From positions 6,932,912-6,996,911 of the forward strand of contig NC_087385.1 in the NCBI RefSeq assembly GCF_963675165.1: a DNA stretch of 64,000 nucleotides, written 5' to 3'. The notes under the pieces are model-generated. The model had not been told where the DNA came from. It did not search any database and saw only the letters and a program-made list of their open reading frames with translations. The position numbers and the translations under genes are program-made. Positions 21,144 to 32,500 of this stretch are shown here, one piece after another. Each line of letters starts with the position of its first letter. Positions within the stretch are counted from its first letter, which is position 1. Source of the stretch: Halichondria panicea (Eukaryota; Porifera; Demospongiae; Suberitida; Halichondriidae).

Positions 21144-21882
21144 ATGAGTGAACCACTTGAGAGCAGTCTTCTGAGAAGATTGGACGAGGAGATGGTGGAA
21201 GGTAGTGGCACCACTTGATAAACACACATAGTTTATATCATAGCCCTAATACTAGATCTATCTGTGGTTATGTGATGATGACCTTGTTGCCTCCCCTCAG
21301 AGGCAGATGAGGTCATCTCCTCCCTGCGTATTGACAGAGCTCTAATGAGCAACACTTTGAACAGGGCCATGATGTTTGCTGTTCACACATCACCAGTCCG
21401 GCAGTTTGGTATTGGGTTTGGAGTGGGATGGTAAGCACACACATACCTTACACTTGACTATATTACGTGTTGTCCCAGGTTGTCTGGTTACCTGTTTCGT
21501 AGAGTAAGTAGAACTGCAGCATTTCTATTAGGCTGCTCTTTCATTGCTCTACAGGTAAGCCACCAGTCATTGGATGTGTTGTTGACATGTTCCTCCATAC
21601 ACAGGGAGCATCAGCACTGGGTATTATCAATGTGAACTGGGGGAGACTGTCAGTACTGGCTCAGAGGAGAGTCCAGAGAATGGCCAGCAATGTCACCAGC
21701 CGACCCTCTGACACACCTCTCACTCAACAGGTCAGCCCCACTTTCCTCTAACTCTTACATAGTACACCACACCTATTATATCATGCTCTCACTCTGTGTT
21801 GCAGGTGGTGGGTTTCTGTAGGAGACACGTGTACATAACAAGTGGGTTCACTAGTGGAGCAGTCATTGCATTGACATTCTAA
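21144..21882 (+). CDS. FUNDC-like: FUN14 domain-containing protein
   Basis: Five in-phase exons, 21144-21201, 21301-21430, 21479-21554, 21605-21730 and 21805-21882, encode 155 aa. FUNDC proteins sit in the outer mitochondrial membrane; FUNDC1 is a mitophagy receptor. The FUN14 domain is clear: FGIGFGVGWLSGYLFRRVS, a LLGCSFIALQGASALGIINVNW segment split by a splice, and a C-terminal ITSGFTSGAVIALTF helix (family ISSGFVGGFLLG). The typical YEVL LIR motif is not seen near the N-terminus, so mitophagy-receptor activity is not claimed. Confidence 0.88.
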
Positions 21883-21981
21883 ATTAGCTTCAGCTCATTT
21901 CATTTGTGTAATTGTTCTCCGTCATTGTTCAGTGAAATTATTTTGTTGTTTAATTTTAATATGAAGGTATGATAATAATAA

Positions 21982-22325
21982 TTAGACAAACTTGTAAACA
22001 AGGTTTTTCTTGCTTTGTACACACTGAATCTCTAGTCTAACATTGCACTTGAGTAAATGAGAGAGAAGAGTTTCTGAATAGCCTAAGAGGAAGTGCATGG
22101 TCTTGATGGAGGGCAGTGGGCAGACCATCCCACACACAGTCACGTTGTTGTGTACCCTCTTAATGACCACCTCTGACAGCCACATCTTATACCATGTGCC
22201 GGTGATGAACTTGCGGATGAACTTGTCTTCTATGGCCACTGACATCGGCCCTCTCGCTGGACCGTGGAGGGTAGCTGTGTATGGTGTGTGTGTGTGTGTG
22301 TGTGTGCGTGTGTGTGTGTGTATAC

Positions 22326-22356
<31 letters not shown>

Positions 22357-22613
22357 TGTGTGTGTGTGTGGAGGTACTTACTAGCGTTCCAAGATGTCCA
22401 TCCCTTTGTCACCCCGATACGATAAGGGGGGTGGGCCTGCTCATACGTCAAGGGAAAATCTCCTTTGGGGGTGATCTTAAAGTACCCAGCCTTCAATGCT
22501 GCAGTAGTGGTGTGGTAACCTCTAGCCAGCAGGGGACACGCCTGAGTGTGTGAGATATCATTACACACACACACACACATAATGGAGTTACTTGCCTTCC
22601 TACAGAGAGCCAT
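21982..22613 (-). CDS. MRPS24: Mitochondrial small-subunit ribosomal protein S24 (uS3m)
   Basis: Three in-phase exons, 22613-22596, 22541-22382 and 22274-21982, encode about 156 aa (human 167). It is the uS3 homologue of the mitochondrial small subunit. Matches are RGYHTTTAALKAGYFKITPK near the N-terminus, LTYEQAHPPYRIGVTKGW (family VTYEEAHAPHYIAHRKGW), DKFIRKFITGTW and HFLLGYSETLLSHL with NLVYKFV at the end. The first intron has a GC donor (AAG|GCAAGT). A TG/CA microsatellite occupies most of the second. It is convergent with the FUN14 gene. Confidence 0.92.
22284..22372. repeat. TG-rich microsatellite in MRPS24 intron 2
   Basis: Interrupted (TG)n with ACG and ATAC interruptions, spanning nearly the whole intron between exons 2 and 3. 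Confidence 0.95.
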
Positions 22614-22924
22614 GGTGTCTAGTCTGTCCTAGAGCTGCCTGAATAGAGCTTATTAATGGAGATGATCTTTACCGACAAGGCACATGGAAACTGAGATCAA
22701 AGGTCGTGCACTCTATATACAGCTCAGCAAGTCCAGTCGATCTATAGTCAACAGCTAGCAAATCAGGTTCTCTTCAAGTCAAGCATCTTGTGCAACTCCT
22801 CCTATAGTTGCAACTGTACTGACTGTACGCGAGCCTTTGCTCCGTGGAGTGCATTCCCAGCCGTTATTGGCGATTGTGTGAGCTAGCCGGCCAGCTTTGG
22901 ATGACTCTGATGCACTAAGATAAG
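22614..22924. promoter_or_regulatory. Divergent gap, MRPS24/86-aa gene
   Basis: This 311-bp gap must hold both promoters. A CTATATACAGCTCAGC tract at about 22711 is the only TATA-like sequence. No other element is recognised. Confidence 0.35.
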
Positions 22925-23341
22925 ATGGTGTTGACCCTAGCTTGGAAGGTGGTGCTGGTGGCTGCTGCTAAGAAGGCCACAGTGTATGCGTTGGGGAGGG
23001 TAAGTGCAGCAGTCACTATAGTAACCATGCCATTAGACCACCCCCTTACAGACATATGGTTTCCCCCGAATATATCGTCGTATGGTAGAGTTTAACAAGA
23101 GGAATTTATCTGATCGCTCGAGGAGAAAAACTATTCAGAGCAAAGTCAAGTACTTCTTTAGAATTCCTAACAAAGTTGGCAGCAGACTGGCTGTGTGGAT
23201 GTGGTAAGTGAACCTTGGCTGTGTAGATACCTCATAGTGTGTACAGTCCGTGTTCATACCGTCGTGTACCTTTAACAATTGTTCACATGCATTTGCTGTC
23301 ACTGCAGGGGAGAGGAGGGTTTGAGGTCTATCAAGAAATAG
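22925..23341 (+). CDS. Uncharacterised 86-aa basic protein
   Basis: Three exons, 22925-22999, 23052-23203 and 23308-23341, join in phase and end at TAG. The product starts with a hydrophobic helix (LAWKVVLVAAA) and is then strongly basic (RIYRRMVEFNKRNLSDRSRR). This could suit a mitochondrial or membrane-anchored small protein, which is inference only. No family is recognised. Support comes from consistent splicing and position in a gene-dense region. Confidence 0.55.
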
Positions 23342-23557
23342 ATATATCCAACCATCCCAACTGTCAGAACAAACCCTCATTACCAGTTAGCTGTTTCATC
23401 ACCCTCCCATATTGTTGTGTGTGTTACTATTGTGCGTGTACTGCATTTCTTGTTTGTTTATACTGTTGTTGATGAGGAGGTGACACGCCCCTTATTAGCT
23501 GCATGAATAGTATTGAGCCCCACCCACCTTAGAGCGCTAGTTAGCTAGCTTACAAAA

Positions 23558-26500
23558 ATGCCTGGAGCAAAGAGAAAGCTATTAGAGATATGCAGCGAAT
23601 GCAAGCACTCTTCCAAGCCTGCTATCAATGCAGCCAAGCTGGGGCATGCTCAATGCCTCACCACTGCTTACAGAGATCTGGGAGCCTTCAATGAAAGGGA
23701 TGACTTTGGTGCCACGCCCATACATTTTGCTGCAAGGTTTGGGAAACTGGAATGTCTTGAGTGGCTAGTTACAAGAAGTGGAGTCTCTCCTAACGCTGTC
23801 TCCAGGAATGGAGCTACAGCTGCACACGATGCAGCAGCAATGGGGCATTTAGGTTGTCTGCAATACCTGCTCAAGACCACCAAGTGCTCAGTGCATGACA
23901 CCACCTCTGAGGGAGCTACAGTACTACACATGGCGTGCAGGTTTGGGCGGCTGGACGTAGTCAAGTGGCTCATGGAGTTCTCAGACTGTACCTCTGGAGA
24001 GAAGGGAGCTAACAACGTCACACCAGTGCATCTCTGTGCGGCCAAAGGTAGCTGCACGAAAGGGGGAGGGGCTCGCTAGCTGCACACAAGGGAGGAGGGG
24101 CTCGCTAGCTGCAAATGCACGTGGCTGTAATGAGTGGGCGTAGGACAATGGCTGGCTAGCTAGCTGAATGGTGAATGAAACAATGATATTATGGCCTACC
24201 TGCAGATCACCTGGACTGTCTCAAGTACCTAACTGGTCACTCTAGCTATGTTGCCAATGAGCAGACTGTTCATGGTGCCACACCTCTCTACTTTGCTGCC
24301 CAGGAAGGATGGTGAGGATCAGTATCCATATATGGTAGTGGTGTATACAGAATGTTTTGCGAGCATCAAACATATGCAAACTTGTGCGAGTTTGATCATT
24401 TCGCAACAATATTATTACTAGTAAATATACACACGATCCTTGCCAGAACGCAATATGCAGATTGCAAAGGGTCAACTTTTGCTGATTCGCAAAGGTTTTT
24501 TTACCCGCAAATATTCTAATAATAATGAGTGAAGCTCTACCTGTGCTAACGTGTTGTCGTTAGTTGGCATGTATTTCTCCTGTAGTTATTCATGCACTCC
24601 TGCTTATGTGTACAATGCAGTCATTATGCCACGCCCACACTAATGCCCACACTAATGCGTAAGAAGTTTGCCAGTTTTCCAATTCCCTGAAGTAATTATA
24701 CCAATAATTATGTGTAACAGTGGTGTGTATTTGTGGTGGGTTGAGTTGTTTGAATGTAAACTGCTAGTCTTGTAAAAAGCAGGAAGTGATGTGTTTATTG
24801 TCAGTTGTTCAACAATGGCAGAGCCTTTAGAGCTAGCTAGTGTTTATGAGACTGACAGAGTGCTCAATAGCACACCTCTCTCTGTCAGTGTGGAGGTTCA
24901 GTACCATGGCCTCGGTTGCCTAGGAACTAGATACAAAGCACTAGGTCCTCTACAGCCACAGCAACTAGCACAAGTCTTGCAGCAACAACTGGACACTCTC
25001 TCTCGTGTAAGGCATCCAAACATTGTCCAGTTCCTTGGCCTGCACTCCTCGGCTCCTGACCTACCTCTCATTGTTCATGAGCTGCTGCCCAAATGCCTGA
25101 CACAATGTCTGGACCACCCTCTCCCCCTCAGGCACAGTCTCTCCATACTACATGATGTGGCTCTGGCCCTCAACTGTCTTCACCATCAGGCCATTGTGCA
25201 TGGAAGCATCTCAGCGGCTAACATTTACCTCACCAAAGATATGACTGCCAAACTATTTGAAGTTGGTACAGCCTTTGTATTGCGTGCAGTGCAATGTGAC
25301 TACCTCCAGCCCACGACTGTAACTGACATTCGCTCCTTTGGTACTGTAATGCAAACAGTTCTCAACTCTACAGAAGACATCTCCACTGCCTCAGTCAAGG
25401 AGCTGGTCTACAGTGTAGTGACACGGTGTTTACAAGCTGACCCTCTAGACACTATAACACTCCTCTCAAGTATAGCCTCCATACTGAGCAAGCTGCCCTC
25501 ACGAGATGTGTCAAGTCCTTTGGAGGCTCTGTTGAATAGACATCACAATAACTTTGTGTCCGTAGACTCGGCAATTGACCCAGACCCCCCACCAGGGTTG
25601 ACCCCCTACAGTGACGAGGAGAACCCCCCACTGCTAAATAGACAGTACAGCATTTCACAGGTACAGCACCACCACTCACTGTACATGTTGTGTGCATACT
25701 AGGACAGCTATTATCCTTGTAGAGGTTTCCTGTATAGGTGGGAGTAGATTGTAATTTTGCTCTTATCATATTCATTGCCTATAATAACATGTGATTACTT
25801 GCACTGTCTTGTCAGTTGCAGGACGGTTTTGTGGAGTGGAGGCGTTGTGCTGATCTCCCAGTGGCCGTGTTCCAAGCAGAGGCTACTCTTATCAATGGAC
25901 GTGTGTATGTGGGCGGAGGCAACACTGAGAGTGAGAGCACTGCAAACATTATCTACGAGTATGACCCTTGTTCTGACAATTGGAGGGGCCTCCCCCCTGT
26001 CAATGTTACATTGTTTGGACTCGGCCAATTGGAAGGGGAGTTGGTGATAGTGGGTGGTCGCTCTGGAGTGAGAGTATCTGATCTAGTGCTAGTGTTCAAT
26101 CATCTCACGCAACGTTGGAAGCTGTCTCTCCCCCCACTCATCACCCCTCGCTATTCAACCACCTGTCTCTGTCCCGAGGGTGCACTCATTGTTTCCGGGG
26201 GACTCTCTCAGGCCGGGCAGGTGGCCAATAGCATTGAGGTCCTGGCGGTGGACCAGTTCACTTGGACTGTGGTCGGATATTTGTCTCGTTCTGCTTCTCT
26301 CTGCTACCCCAGTGCAACTCGAGTGGCAGATTCCTTCTACCTCTTGGGTGGTTATACGTCCGACACAGCATGCAGTGTGTCTAGCTCCAGCCACTGTGCT
26401 GCCCTCTCCACCCTCCTTCCCTCTGGTGACCTCAATCCTTATATATGGCATGGCCTACCTGACACTCCTCACAAGCAAGCCACTGCTGCCACGCTGCATG

Positions 26501-29500
26501 GCTACCTCCTATCACTAGGTGGTTGCACACAACCTTACACTAAGCCAGTCCACAACTCCATACACGCTTTCTCCCCCTCGCTCAACTCATGGGAGCTGGT
26601 GGGTACACTACCTCATGCCGTATGTCACGCTACAGCTGTTGCCATGGGAGACGAGATCTTACTGATTGGAGGGTGGGTTGAACCCGGCAAGTTCAAGAGG
26701 TCAAACGCTATATACCGTGGACAGTTTGTCATGCAGAGATAACTTTAACTATAGTGTTGTATCAAGTTACATTGTCTTTTGAGTTAAATCTTTTTTGTAA
26801 TGAGATAATTATTTTGAGTAATGTTCCTGTGAGCTAGTCATTCCAATGCCATCAGTCAGCGCGTGTCTGCGTTGCTAGGGAACTGAATTCCATCCTGAGT
26901 GGGTGTAATGTTATGTTGACCCCCTGCAGTGTTTGACCTTGCGTGTTTACCCCCTGCAGTGTTTGCCCTTGTGTGCTTACCCCCTGCAGTGTTTGACCTT
27001 GTGTGTTTACCCCCTGCAGTGTGAATGCCCTCCAGTGGCTAGTGGAGGAGGGTGGGGCTGACCTCTACCTCACAGCTTCTGATGGGATGTGTCCAGTACA
27101 TGCAGCTGCTCAAGCTGGTCATATAGCGTGCCTAGAGTACCTCGTGGAGAAGGCCTCTGTCCCTGTGAGACACAAGGCCAACGATGGAGCAACTCCTGCT
27201 CACTTTGCTGCTGCCAGTGGACAGGTACATACATCACGACCCTGCATGTACATACGTCACGACCCTGCATGTACATACGTCACGACCCTGCATGTACATA
27301 CGTCACGACCCTGCATGTACATACGTCACGACCCTGCATGTACATACGTCACGACCCTGCATGTACATACGTCACGACCCTGCATGTACATACGTCACGA
27401 CCCTGCATGTACATACGTCACGACCCTGCATGTACATACGTCACGACCCTGCATGTACATACGTCACGACCCTGCATGTACATGTTTACTTTCTGTGTTG
27501 ATCTTTCTATAGCATATGTATCCGTGTGTGCCCAGATGTCAGCAGTCAGTATACAGTATATCATGTGTACATAACTGCAGGTAGAGTGCTTGGACTGGAT
27601 CATCAACCATGGCGGTGCCTTCTATGATCGGGACAACCTAGGTGGTACACCAGCTCATGATGCAGCTGAGCAGGGACAGGTAGGCTCAGTCAGTGTGTCA
27701 TGAGTGTGTCACATGACTATCACATGACTAGACCTCGGCACTCAAGCTCCTATTGGATCGTGGGGTGGACATGGACACGGTTGACTATGAAGGATTGAAA
27801 CCATTGGACCTAGCACGGGACAACAACCATGATGAATGTGTGCAACTGCTCTTTAGGACCATCAAGCCTAATCTACTAGTGAGTATAATTATAATTATAT
27901 AGCCATCACCCTTCCACCCACCACACACCCTCACAGGAGTCACTCACTCCACACCAGAGCCTTAGTCGAGGTGCCACACGTGACAGTCAGACATCAGTAA
28001 GAACATAGACCACCCCCTGTATATGTATTGACCCTTGACCCCCAGATGGAGCAGGCAGCTAAGCAACGAGCGTTTGAGCAAGCCATGTTAGCAGGCGTTC
28101 CAGTGGAGAAGAGGGAGGCTATCTGGCAGAGAGCTCAACAGAAGGCAGTGAGTGCATCTGCATATGTACTAGCAGTGTAGTACTACATGAAATATGGTGT
28201 GCAATTTGTCCGTTTCTGAGAAAAAGCGTGGGCTATATAATTATATATGGGTGATTTTTCTGGGAACATGTGCAGTCATTTGTTGAGCCTGGCTTGAAGC
28301 AGATCCTGGATGGAGGTCCGTTGTCTGCCCCGCCCCTTGAGAGCACCCCCTCCTCCGTACACCTCACACCAGTCAGCTCAATGAGACACTCCAGACACTC
28401 CACAAGGCTGGATAACAAGGTACACTAGCATGGGTTTAGAGATACTACAGTCAGATAATGCATGTCCTCTGTTACCAGGACGACCCGCTGAGTCTCAAGC
28501 CCCGCCTACCTCTCTCCCCCGAACTGTTTCAACACCCTCCAGCTAGTACTGGTGAGTGTGGTGTGTGGTGTGTGGTGTGGGTGTGGGTAGTGTGTGTGGT
28601 GTGGGTGGGTGTACTGTGTGTGATATTGATTGTACATTCACTGCAGGAAATGCTGTGTCAGCAGAGATGCAGAGTACAGCAAAGAAGGCTCCACCCACTC
28701 AACGGCCCACCTCCCCTCAAGCCAAGAAGCAACCACGAGCCACTGGACCCCCAGCAAAGGTGTCTGTAAAGAGACCCCCTCCCAAGAAACAAGTCAGGAG
28801 ACCAACATCACCACTCCCCAAGAAAGTCGCTACTAGACCAACATCTCCCCCCATAAAGAGGCCAACATCACCCCCTGGAAAGAGGCCAGTATCGAAGATA
28901 TCAACATCACCCCCCGCAAAGAGGCCAACATCACCCCCTGGAAAGAGGCCAGTATCGAAGATATCAACATCACCCCCCGCAAAGAGGCCAACATCACCCC
29001 CTGGAAAGAGGCCAGTATCGAAGATATCAACATCACCCCCCGCAAAGAGGCCAACATCACCCCCTGGAAAGAGGCCAGTATCGAAGATATCAACATCACC
29101 CCCCGCAAAGAGGCCAACATCACCCCCTGGAAAGAGGCCAGTATCAAAGATATCAACATCACCCCCCACAAAGAGGCCAACATCGCCCCCCGGAAAGAGG
29201 CCAGTATCGAAGATGTCAACGTCGCCCCCTGCAAAAAGACCAACATCAAAGAAGCCAACATCGCCCCCCATAAAGAGGCCAACGTCACCCCCCGGAAAAA
29301 AAATACAATCCCCCAAAGCTGTCAAAAGCCCTCCTATGAAACGAGAGGTGAAGCGACCAGCTCCCAGCAAACCCCCTGCTAAGAAACCCCCCACTACAAT
29401 GATCCCCACAAAGAGACCCCCCAGTAAGCGGCAGTCATCATCTTCCAAGGGGGAGAAGAAACGAACCTCTACGAACACTAAACCATCGCAGCAAACTGAA

Positions 29501-32500
29501 CTGGCGGTTGCCCTTAGCAACGTTCCTGGTGATGTCACAACACAGGCGGCCAATCAGAAGATCGAGCAGTTGCTCAATGACAGCTTGGTACCCCCTACCG
29601 CCGCAGAGGGGGGGGCACTATCTGAGGAGAGGCCACTATCTGATGGAGGGTCACTACCTCTAGGAGATGTGGAAGCATTTGCTGAGAAGATTGTGGAGCT
29701 AGTTATTGAAGAGTCCATTGGTAACCAAGGTAACCAAGGTGAGTGTGTGTGTAGCTATAAATGAAGACAAAGAGGGATTGGTAACGGAAGGAAGTGCCCT
29801 CGAGTATTATCCGTGATTCTCCGCAGTTTTAATTGAGGCTTACTTTAAACGTGGAAGCTATCACATGAGTTGAACATCAGCTTATTCTTTCAACAGCCAT
29901 TAACTTGAGTACCGTTGATCTAATATCATAAATTTTATGATTTTCTGAAAGATGTTTCAAATGATGTATTTCAATCCAAAATTTCGTTGGGACCATAATT
30001 TGTCATTTTTCGGCCTCGGACCATAGGCTATATATAATCCATGGTATCGCCAAATTGGCAAATACTTTTATCTCTCAAATACGAAGTTTGATGACACCAT
30101 TTGAAAGGTCTTTTTTTGAGCTTTCAGAAAATCATAAAATTGTTGACATTGGATCCACAGAATTCAAGTTATAGCAGCTGAAAGAGTCCCCGAACCATTG
30201 ATTAAATTGTGGAGGGGGAACATCTTTCAACAGCCATTAACTTGAGTACCGTTCATCCAATGTCAAAAATATTCTAATTTTCTGAAAGCTTAGAAAGAGA
30301 CCTTTCAAATGATGTGTTTCAATCCAAAATTTCGTTGGGGCCATAATTTGTAATTTTTCGGCCTCGGACCATGGGCTATTATTATCCATGGTATCGCCAA
30401 ATTGGCTCAAATATGAACTTTGATGACACCATTTGAAAGGTTTCTTTCTAAGCTCTCAATATTTAGATCAACGGCATGCGCACTGAAGCTATGGCTGTTG
30501 AAAGATGTTCAATTACCCCCCCCCCGGCCCCCCCTCCGTTTAATCAATGGTTCGGGGACTCTTTCAGCTGCCATAACTTGAACCCTTACAGATAACAGCG
30601 CAAAGGAAGTTTCCACTGGCCACCTTGAAGGGGAAATCCCTACTGTTGAAGGGGAAATCCCTGTCTTGGAGGGGGAGGTGGTGTTACGGAGCAACAGCAC
30701 GAGTGAGCAGCCTCCAGCGAGGAAGTCAGGGTTCAAGGAGGAGGCTGTCATCAGTAAACCCCCTCTCAGACAAAGCCTCAAGACAGGAGATGAAACGGTC
30801 ACAGTGACCTTTATTCCCAAAAGCTCTCATATCAAGACCCCCTTCCCTGTCACCCACCATCAGCTGTTGACAGCAAATGACCTTGAGTCCCCAGGGGCTA
30901 GTGATACTGAGGGAGATGCAAGGGACAGCTTCTTCACTACACCTGGATACGATCATCTTAATGCTGCTAACTTTGATGACTTTGGAACTGCTGTTAAAGT
31001 ACGACCTATGGAGGTAGACAAAGATAAGAGCGAAGATATGACACTTGATCTGGATGAAGACAAAGAAGCCACAGATTGTCCAGTTGATCTGGCCGATGGT
31101 ACTACCCACCAGATACCTGAGCCTAGTGGTGACCCCAACCAGCCCGCTCCAACCAACCAGCTGCCTAGTGGTGACCCCAACCAGCCAGCTCCAACCAACC
31201 AGCTGCCTAGTGGTGACCCCAACCAGCCAGCTCCAACCAACCAGCTGCCTAGTGGTGACCCCAATCTACCTGTAGATACACCCACCCCTACTGAGCCAGC
31301 TCAGCTGCTTAGTAGGTGGAGCAATACACATATCCTCGACAATATCGACTCCATGGGCAAGAAAAAGGCAGTAAATAACGACACGATTGAGCAAAAGAAA
31401 AACGTTGGTTCTGATGTGCTGAAGTTAATGAATCGTTTCCAAGACAACCGAAAATCACAAGCCAAAGACGAGGCTACCAAAGCAGCCAATCAGATTGTAG
31501 CCAGTTCAGTCAGCGATCGTCTCAAGATGTTTGGGGGTGGCGTCAGTTTCCGCTCTGAAAACCCCGCTGAGCCCCCCTCTGGGGGTCGTGGTCGCTCTGA
31601 ATCCCCCGGTGACTCCCCCTGTGCCAGTCGTGATGCCTCCCCCGGACACAGCAAGACACGACGTAGTTCCAGTGCACAGAGTGTGACAGCGTTTGAGACA
31701 ATAGCAGAGGAGAGTCCGAGTGGAGGAGAGGGGGAGGATAAAGTGACCCCCCTGCCCTCTATACAATCAACCCCCAGCAGGAGGCACTCTGAGGAAAAGC
31801 TGCGATTGGACGGACTCAAACTGGAAGATCTTGTCAGTAGTAACAAGAATGAGAGTAATGGAAATAAGAGCCCCTCTCCCCCGTCCCTGGGTCAGCGGCG
31901 GCACTCTGGGGGTGTGGTCAGTCCTCTCCTTATCTCCTCATCCCCTAAGACCAACAGAGCATCGATGCTATCCTACAGTGGCTCTGAGGCTATGGCAGTG
32001 TACATGAACTCAGCTAGACTACCACACCTCGACCATCTGAGAGAGAGGAATGACAGGGAGGTGGGCATCACCGTGGATACGAGGGTGGGGCTACTCCTGG
32101 CACAGCCTAGAATGACGGGGGACAAAGTTCCTGTCGAGTTCAGGTCTGTTGATTTTGGGGACAAAGGAAAACTTCATGTCTGGAAACAGAAGGTGAGCTA
32201 ATAGCTAGTGCATTCCACCATAGATACATACACTCAGGGTTTGTGTGTTGATGTATTGCCCACCCCCTCACAGGCTGGCAGTCTCAACAAGCTTGCTTCT
32301 CTCGACTCACTCTCTTTTGAACCCAAGGCAGTGTTCCTGTTCCTCCACACACCCACACACGGCCCACACATCCACACAGTGTATGTGTGGGTGGGTGCTG
32401 GTGTGAGTCACTTTGCTGTCCAGTCTGCCTACCAGCACACCATGAGGCTCATTCAGTGCACACCAGGGAGACCCCTCATCATCAAAGAAGTGTGTGACTG

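Noticed and set aside
27225-27482. Regular 23-bp direct repeats, CRISPR-like at first sight
   Set aside because: There are no spacers, and it lies in an intron of an animal gene.
28717-29553. A 278-codon antisense frame over the Lys/Pro repeats
   Set aside because: It mirrors the in-frame 63-bp coding repeats on the plus strand and has no family match or splice support.
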